Assembly (NCBI GenBank): GCA_034687125.1
Contig: JAQGBZ010000025.1
Coordinates: 248,001 to 312,000, forward strand
Source: Neelides folsomi
Lineage: Eukaryota; Arthropoda; Collembola; Neelipleona; Neelidae
Reading direction: 5' to 3'
Length of the DNA: 64,000 bases
Positions 42,001 through 51,000 of the stretch are shown here, in pieces. Below the pieces are notes generated by a model that saw nothing but the letters and a program-made list of their open reading frames with translations, ran no database searches and had not been told where the DNA came from. The position numbers and the translations under genes were made by a program. Numbering within the stretch: position 1 is the first letter of the stretch; the number at the start of each line of letters is the position of its first letter.

Positions 42001-45000
42001 CCTCCTTCTCAATCTCCATGATGGATTCATCTGGAGAACCATGTAACTCTGTAATACAGTAACACGGTGTGTGTCGCTTTTGAACAATTTGTGAGTGACA
42101 GACGGATTGGTTCATAGAGAGAGGGAGGACTCGGCTAGGAATCATATGATTCTTCGTTTCCGCTCAGCTTTTTTGAGAACCAAGAGGCATTTTTACTCTT
42201 TTTACTCATTTGGATAGCCGAATCGGCCTTTTGAGACAGCGGGGGCCCATCAGTTCTTACGCCTCAAAATCACATATTCTTCGTCCCTTTCCCTTTCCTG
42301 TCAATCAATTCTGGCAGCTTAATTTCTCGGACCTCGTCGTTGGGTTGAGGTTTGAAATAGGCGGGAGTGAAGTGTGGGATGGAAAGTTCTTTTTTCTCTC
42401 TCCCATCTCTCCCCATATTATATTATATGCAAGGAGAAGGATATGTTGAATATGAACAAAGGAGTGGCCGAATAAAAAAGTTTATGAAGCGAAATAAAGA
42501 TGAAGGCGATATGTAGCGTTAAGGTTTTGGATGGAACCGGAGGAGCATCAGAAAGTACCAATTACCCGACACATACACATTATTCTAACATAGACCCATA
42601 GGAAGGGATTATGGGGCCGTATAGGTTCAATTCCCATTTTATCTCAGGGAATAATTTCCTTCGGGAGGAGATTCACGATGGGAAGGAGTCTATTAATTAA
42701 GGCGATATTCCTCTTGGTAGTCGTGAGGAGGTTGAGGGATTACCCTTTATCAAAACGATGGAATAAGAAGGGAAGCAATAAAAAGGATGAGATTGAGTTT
42801 TTTATATGTATTCTACCTGTACTTACATACTTTGTAGTTCCCTTCAGTTCTTAATAGGAGTATTATGGATGCTTTGGGAGAATTCCTCCCTGACTGATTC
42901 ACTTTGAAAGAATCTCCGCTATGACTGACAGATTCAATGGTGTTGGTGTGAGGTGAAAATGTATGACGTTTCTCTTCTGCATTCTCTCAATGAGAATCTC
43001 TCACATATGAGGGAAATGCCCACTGACTCATCTTTGCTTCTTTCTTTGTCACCTGCAGAGAATAACAGAATATGTCTGTTGATTCTTCAATTGAATTTTC
43101 TTGAATGGATACTTCGTTTTTAGTCATTATTTTCCTATGTAAGGAGTAAGGACATTCCTCACTGTGACATCAGAAAATAAATTTATAGCTTTTGTACTCA
43201 ATTCATGTGGATTTATTCCAATTCCCATTTAGTTTTTTAATGGACTTTTTTTCATTGAGCTCATGGGAAGACCAATCTCAGTCAAATGACTGTGTTTTGT
43301 TTCACTGACTGTGAGTGATGAAAGGAACAAAAAGTTTGTTTAATGTTTATATTTTATATTTTACACTCCTTGTCCAACAAGGGGACGGAGGAGGAGAGAT
43401 TGAGAAAAGAAATAATTTTCTTTTTCTTCACCCTCTCCATTTGCATTTTATAGCTCCAATAAATGATGGACGATGATGTTTGTCCAAATTGCCATTCTTA
43501 ATACTTCATAATCCCTTGAGGCTTGAAGTTCATAGCGGCTATTTACAAGGCAGAGGTTTTGAACAATTCGTGGATTGATGAGATGAATAATTTTACATTC
43601 TGTAGTGAAATTGTGCACTGCTTGTGTTAAATGCTTTGATTTACATAAATAAATATATTTTACATATTGCGTATATGTAAATATGGGTATATCATATGAG
43701 TATACCATACACGCTTGATATGAATTTTATCAAAATGAGCAAGGGTTGAAGAGACAATTTTGTTTAATCTGGTGGGTTTTAAAATTGAAGGGTGCTGAAC
43801 GCAAGACGAGAGACGAGGAACGTCGAGCAGCCAAGAGGAAATTGACAGCGACTGGACGGAAGAAGTTGGATGAAATGTACCATCATTCTTGTGAAAGATC
43901 CGAGTTTTATGCAATGAGCGATTTGGCCAAACCTCCAGTCCTCTTCACTCCCGCCGAAGACATCGACAAGGTAAAGAGATTTTTTACTTTTTTAAACTCT
44001 TTTACAATTTTACAATCCACCAAACCCCAATCGTGAACTGCCCAATTAACTTATTATTGTTCCTGCACAATAAAATGCATAAGGATTTGTGAAGGATTCT
44101 AAGGGGGATATTTGCATATTTGTGAACAATTTTATCACTTTGTGAATTGAGAGAGTCGTTTACTTTTCATTAACCTTTCAAGCCTATATGAATGTGATAG
44201 AAAGGACCTATGAAGTAAATAATTTATATATTTGATTTCCACATATGGTAATAAGTAGTAAACGTGAGGTGTGGATGGAAAATACATAATCATAAAAAGT
44301 TTTTATTGGAGTGGATGTTCATTAATTAGGAATTAGAATGGACGTCGAGGTATTCCGCAATGGAGACTCCAATTGTCATCTCTCATCCCAAAAGATCCAA
44401 TTGAAAGGGTGGAAGGAATTTAATCGTTTTAATGCGATTGTGAAATCGGTGAGGGAGCTTCCGAGTAATGCTCGAAGAACGAATGTGATGGAGTGGATAT
44501 TATCTCTCATGACTTCAGAAAGTTGCTCGACCATTAATTGAGAGCCAGTGAGGAGTAATTATGAGGTTGAGGAGTCTCTTTGAATATATTACAATAATTA
44601 CCTACTTATTGCCGATTCGATTTTTGTACTTATTTTGCACAGTGAAGAGAAGGACCAGACGCATCAGACACACACGACGGCTCCTCTTTCTTATATATTC
44701 TTCACTGAGGCTCGAGGGGGCCTTCATTTGCATTTAATTTCTATTTCCTCCTCCGCCGTCAAACAGATTTCCAATGTTTCTCTCCTCATTTTTTGCTCCA
44801 CATTTTATTACATGAGGTTTTTTTACGTCGGGGGTTCGGCCGTGTAATTTTCTATCCAACCTGCATAGATTCATTTATTGGACCAATTTTCGAAGAGTAG
44901 ATGAGGAGATAAAAAGATTGGACCTGAAGTTTCTGAAGGCTTCATACATAAATTTCATACATTACCATACAGATTTCATACAGATATTGTAAAAAGAGTA

Positions 45001-48000
45001 TAGGGTGTACTTAAGAGTAATATTCATAAGTAATTGAACTGCAAACAATTAAGGCTACAATGTAGGGGGAATTTTTTCACCAATGGGGTAAAATATGTGA
45101 TGGGATTTATTATTATGAGTGTGAATCATAAAAGAAACATGTATGGATAATAGGGTTAATTGAAATGAGGAGCTTTAAAAGTCATTTTAAAGAGAAGGGG
45201 GCAATTATGTGGTGGAATTGGCAATCTGGGAATGAGCAAAGGTCCGTTCATAACTCATCACTCCCTCTCGCCTCAACAAGGGAGGAAAATGAGATTTATG
45301 GGAAATTGTCATTAGCTTAATGAATGAGTGACCTTTTACTTCTGAGCCGCAGTAGAAGCAAGAAAAAAATAAATAATGAGCTCTTCTATAAGATTCCCAT
45401 AAATCATAATTCATTCGTTTCGGAATTTTAAAGAGAACTGGAACTGCGCTTCCATTTGCTCATAAATCCACTACCTCCATTCTACCCCTCATTTACATCC
45501 TTCTATTAATTTCATGAATCCTCTACCATTTTCCTCCTTCTTCTACGCCATGGACCATGACTTTGAGAATTTTCATTTATAAAAAAAATTATGACCAATT
45601 CCTGTAGCTTTTAAGCTAATTATAATATACTTACAGTAAATATTTCATTTGTTATTTATCAAATGTACCTACGAGTGTACCTCGTATCATTTATGCAAAT
45701 TATCATATAATTTGTGTGTCAAAATTAACATCATGGGCATGACTAAATAGACTCAATAGTAGCATTGAATTTCATTGTAAAATTGTAATGATAATTAATT
45801 AATGCCTATTAGGTATATTAGAATTTGGCTAGAATGAATTTGATCTAGAATTCTAACAATATTGGCATTGGAATTATTGTGATCCGTCCAAGTAGATCAA
45901 AAAAATATTTATTATATGATGGTATATGATGTACATATGATGGTGATGGTGCATTAGCCAGGAGAGCAATTATTAGCAAAAAAGATTTATGCGCAGAAAA
46001 CCTTGCATGTTCAAGAAAAAAAATGTTTCTCAATGAAGAAGCGTAAATGTGTTTATTTGTGTAAAGGAGAAGATTTGGAGTGAAGGGAGCAATAATTATA
46101 AACTTTACGTGAGAGATTCTCCTTCAAGGCATCTTATATAAAATTGTACACGTATCTTATTCGGATCTGATTTCATGGTTCGGTAGTCCTTCCACACACC
46201 CAACCACCAACCCCAAAAAACCTTCCAACACAATTAATTACGAGGATTATTAAATCTTTATTAAATTCTTAGAATTGAAAAAGCCACATTGGGTTTTTTA
46301 ATACGAGATAGTACGATACGTATTGTATAGTTAAGAACTTTCCTTAATCGTAAAATCGTTGTTGGAATATTATATATATTTTACATATATTTATCGTTAT
46401 TTTGACTAAAAGCCCTTCGGCCCATCATTCACATTTCCTTTACTTAATTAGATTATGTAATTGAGCATCTCCCCAATTCCTTCACTTCCATACATACAGT
46501 AAAAGCGTCTTTTAATAAGTTGAACCTTGTGATTATCCCTCCAATTATCCTTTACCTGCTCGCATTTATACATTCAAATAACAAGGATCTCATGTTGCAT
46601 GCCCATCTTCCCAATCCCTCATTATCCATTTATTATTATTATTATTAATTTATCACAATGAGTTTGGACAAAGTATAATTAAATGATTCATGTTTCTGAT
46701 AAATTCCCTTTTATTCGCAGTTGACATCCCTTGAGCTCGGGTTTTACAGTACGAACAGCGAAGGATCAGATCATTCCGGGTAAGCATTTGTTTTATAATT
46801 TCTTATTTTATTCATTGTGAATATTTTACAACTCTTAGTTAACTAGTTAAGAAAGACGAAAGCATGTGATTAGCTCGTGAAGTTGCAAATTCGCAAACAT
46901 TTGTACAGGCTTGTAAATTATGATAAGACACTACTGAAAATGAAGATTCTAAATGAAGATAATTTATACTGCATAGAATACTTTATATACTTTTTTCTAC
47001 ATAGTTTTAATATTCTTGTATTCAATTTATTATTGTGTTTTCCACGGAGCTTTGTTTGATCAATATATCATACAAGAGAGAATCTGTGTATATTTTATTA
47101 AATGGTACTATAACCCAATCTTATAGGATATTAACTTTTATAATAAATACACTTAAAATGGTTATGGGGCTTTAACAAGTGTGACTAACAGAGCGTTAGG
47201 TTCGAATAATGAGATGGAAATCTCTGTGTCTGTTTTGTATCCTTTCTTGGGTCCAGTCGGTGCGATTCGATTCCAATCCTTTGGCCACCACGGGAGTCGA
47301 CAAGGAATGAATGATGAAGTCTCAGGGAATATTGAGAATACACACAAAATTCACAAAACTGCTTCTCCGACTCTTCCTCTTCTTCTCTTCTTCTTCCTTT
47401 CTCCATCTCTCAAATTTTTATTTTAATTCTTTCACAAAGGATTAATTTATTCAGTAATTAAGTTTAATTACAAGATTAACTCCCCACGAAGACGTGTCAA
47501 TCATTTCTCCTCCTGATGGAACTCCTTCCATATGGTTTTCACTTCTTTACACCTCCCCCCCCCCCACTTCAATGTTTTCTGCTCCTCTGTTTTTTGAAAA
47601 ATTGGATTGAAGATTTTTGGAAAGGAATCCTCCCGAGTAATTAAGAATTGTATCATCCCACACTTAATTTACCATGTATTATCATTTGCGATTAGGGAGG
47701 CAAATGAGGATTCCTTATAACAGTGGGGGGAAAGATGATGATGAGGATAGGAATGGAATGATTGAAAGTTTAATTAAAAGTTATTAAATGTATCTCTGTG
47801 AATTATCTCATATAATTTTGTGAATTACATTCATGCGAATTTTTCCTACCAATTTGAAAAAGGAAGGTTAGAAGCTTCCACAGTCACTATACTTTTAATT
47901 GTATTACACACTTTATTGTACTTTTGTATCCTCTCTGTAGACTTTCAAATTGTATACGCTCAAAAGATTACATCTATAGTAGTTAAGCTATAAGCATAAT

Positions 48001-51000
48001 CAAAATATAATTGTTAGATTAATAATTACTAGAGTTAATTATGAAGGAAGTAGCCCATTAGAATCTTTATGTACTATCATTTATTTTTGTTTAATTGTAA
48101 TTTACATAAAAATAAGATTTTGTTTGTCTATTTATTTAATTGTAAGGTTAAAACTATCAAAATGTAGTGCAATCTCAAAAAATGCTCAAACTAAATAGAA
48201 GCTGAACGATAATACAACAAAAGTGAAAAGCGAAGAATTCCAACAAACAATTAGGGATCAAAAAACTTATAGAAAAATGAAATGTTAAGTGCAAATCAGA
48301 CTTGAGGAATTTAGGCGAATTTGCTCAAATTGTCCAATGAAAAGAGTTATTGGGCTAATAGAAGTAATCATAGTTAAATTTACGATTAGTTAGCTGTTAC
48401 AAATTAGGAGTTGGGAGTGTAGGGAAGACGGAGGTTAAGAGTTTGCAACTTTAGACTTGTTCCTGGGGGAGAGTTGAATGCTGGTGAGTCTCCGAGAAGT
48501 TGCGGGTCATCGGGCGGCGGTTCACTTTCTGGGTCCAACACTCCTGGGCCGCCGTCTGTCATTCACCAGCTGCCTCAAGTGCTCAAGTTCCACAACACTT
48601 TCCCGCCAGACTCCCCGCCTTTCCAAAGGCCGGTTGGACCTTCTCCGCCGGCAATTATCACGTAAGACAAAAATTCCCTCTTCTTCCACCCTTTCTCTTC
48701 TTCTTCATTCTCTTCTTTGACCACTTTCTTCTCTCACTTCTGTCTTTGTGTCAGCAAACAAGAATTATAGCCATTGTCAGTTATTCAAATTAAGCATAAA
48801 TTGATTAACATTGCTGAATATTACTTACTTAATAATATTGATAAATTGATATTACATTAGATTATGATGCGTTATTAGAGAAATTTAATTCTTAAAGCTA
48901 ACAACTTTTAAGTATTTTGTAAATTGATTTAAATAAGATAATAATAGTTATGTGTATAAAGTTATAAAGAGTTAATGAAGTTTCAATTCAATGATTCACT
49001 AACAAATACATACAATAATTGTATTTAGTATTGATAGATTAACTTGGCATTGACAATTGGCAATTATTGAATAAATGTATGGTGCAGATAGAATTAGAAT
49101 TTTTTTATTCCAATTCGTCATCCTTTACAGTTTGTACAGAGAGAAAATCAATTATGGATTTTTATTTAAAATTTTTACTTTATGATTTTAAGCAAAATGC
49201 TCGAGGAGGAGTTTCAAATGAGATTTTCTATTTGTGTAGCTTTCCGATTGGAAACAATCCCATGCATATTAACCACAGCCAATTACCATTTTTATTGAAC
49301 TTCCCTTCGTTCTCTTTGAGAGTGACAGAGTAATCAAAGGCCGTTTCTCCGTTCTTCTTCCACTCCTCAGTCAATGAGATGTAAGTATGCTAGGTCCATG
49401 CAAAATATCAATTCTTTGCATATTACAAGGTCCGGGAAGAGAACGAAACCCTTTTTACAATTTTTTATTATTAAGTATAACCAAACTCACCGTAGGATCT
49501 TAAATGGGAAAATCGAATTAGGAGGTTCTGGCTATTATTTTCGAACTAAGGCGAGTTCATGTATAGCTCATGTCCATTTTCAAAGCATAGAAGCTATTGA
49601 ATTTATGAAATGAATGAAGTAGCTGATAGGTGAATGAGAATAAATTGCCTCGTCCTCAATGGAAAAAGACGGTCGAGGTGGGTGGGAGATGAAATGAAAC
49701 GAGTTTTATGATCTCAGAATTGGAAATATCAATTAGAGTACTAAAGAGGATTTATCAATGATGAATTTTTTTATCTTGTGAGAAGAGCTTCCTTATATTA
49801 CACACCCTGTATGTAAATCATACCTATACAATTCACAGATGTATAAGGAGTATAAGAAGACGAGGAGGAATCCCTATTAGCCCATTTAGAATCTAAAAAT
49901 TAATAAAAATGAGTTTGGGTGAGGGAAGGCTTCCGGCGGAGACATCTTTATGTTTCTATTATTTCCTCATTATTTATGAGAGGAGGCTCAGGAGTGGATT
50001 AATGTTTCCCTTCATTTGCCATTCTTTTGTATGTTGTCGTGGTGGTCGGCATGGTGGGCAGCGGATTTGACTCGAGATCCCCTGCCGTTCCTCCAAACCA
50101 AACATCTCCCGAATTAATTAATTCAACCTCGTTAATTCCCATCCTTCTCCTTTCCCCACACACGGACCTCACGAAGTGCCGGACCAGCCGACAACAAAAA
50201 CTCATTTCCCTCAATGAACCATGAAATATATTTTGGATTATAGTAAATCTCTTTAATTGCCGAATGTCAACAGGGCCAAGTTGAATTTATCATACTGATA
50301 TATAAAACAAACTTTAAATTTTTTAACCCCAGACCACGGAATTTCGCCCCATTATTATTTGATATAGCATTTGTTTAAAGATTATAATACGATTAGTTTT
50401 CTTAATGTTTTTGAGTGAATTTTTAGTGATAAATTAGCTCGAGATTAACAATCCATTTATGTTAATTTATGTGACGTTTATCAACATTACATTTAAATTG
50501 AATATTGAATAACCACATAAATACTTCCTATCTAATCATTAGATCATACATAAATATGACTGATATGTTTTTCATGCTAGTTAAGTCTAAATTGTAATAG
50601 TATTTTACATTGCTCCCACGGAAAACCTATTGTATGATAATGAGAAATGATGAAACAATATGGTATTATTATTATAATTAAACCATTAAAGATTGAGAAA
50701 ATCTTATAGGAAGGAAAAATATTGATTGTACACTTGAGAATTAGTAAAGGAGTTTGAAAGGGTTAATATAATGAAATTGGTATATAACACTCTTGAATAC
50801 AAAGAGACTGACGTTTGGATATAATGGACGAAGATTAATTGATTGTGGGAGGAGATTGGGCCACCATTGGCTCCCCAAAATCATAATGGCTCACCTCATC
50901 TCCATTTGTCATATTTTAGTGAGGTGAAGAAGGACGGGGTTGGAAGCCTTGAGAACGGCGTTTCCAACGACAGCGTCTTTGGATCTCCATCACTCAAACG

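Larger units (their letters stand above)
35116..43790 (+). other. grh intron 8, largest intron
   Basis: At 8.7 kb this is the largest intron in the window. It carries a probable non-autonomous Helitron at about 40242-41055, listed separately. The remainder is ordinary AT-rich intronic DNA with no supported exon. Confidence 0.65.
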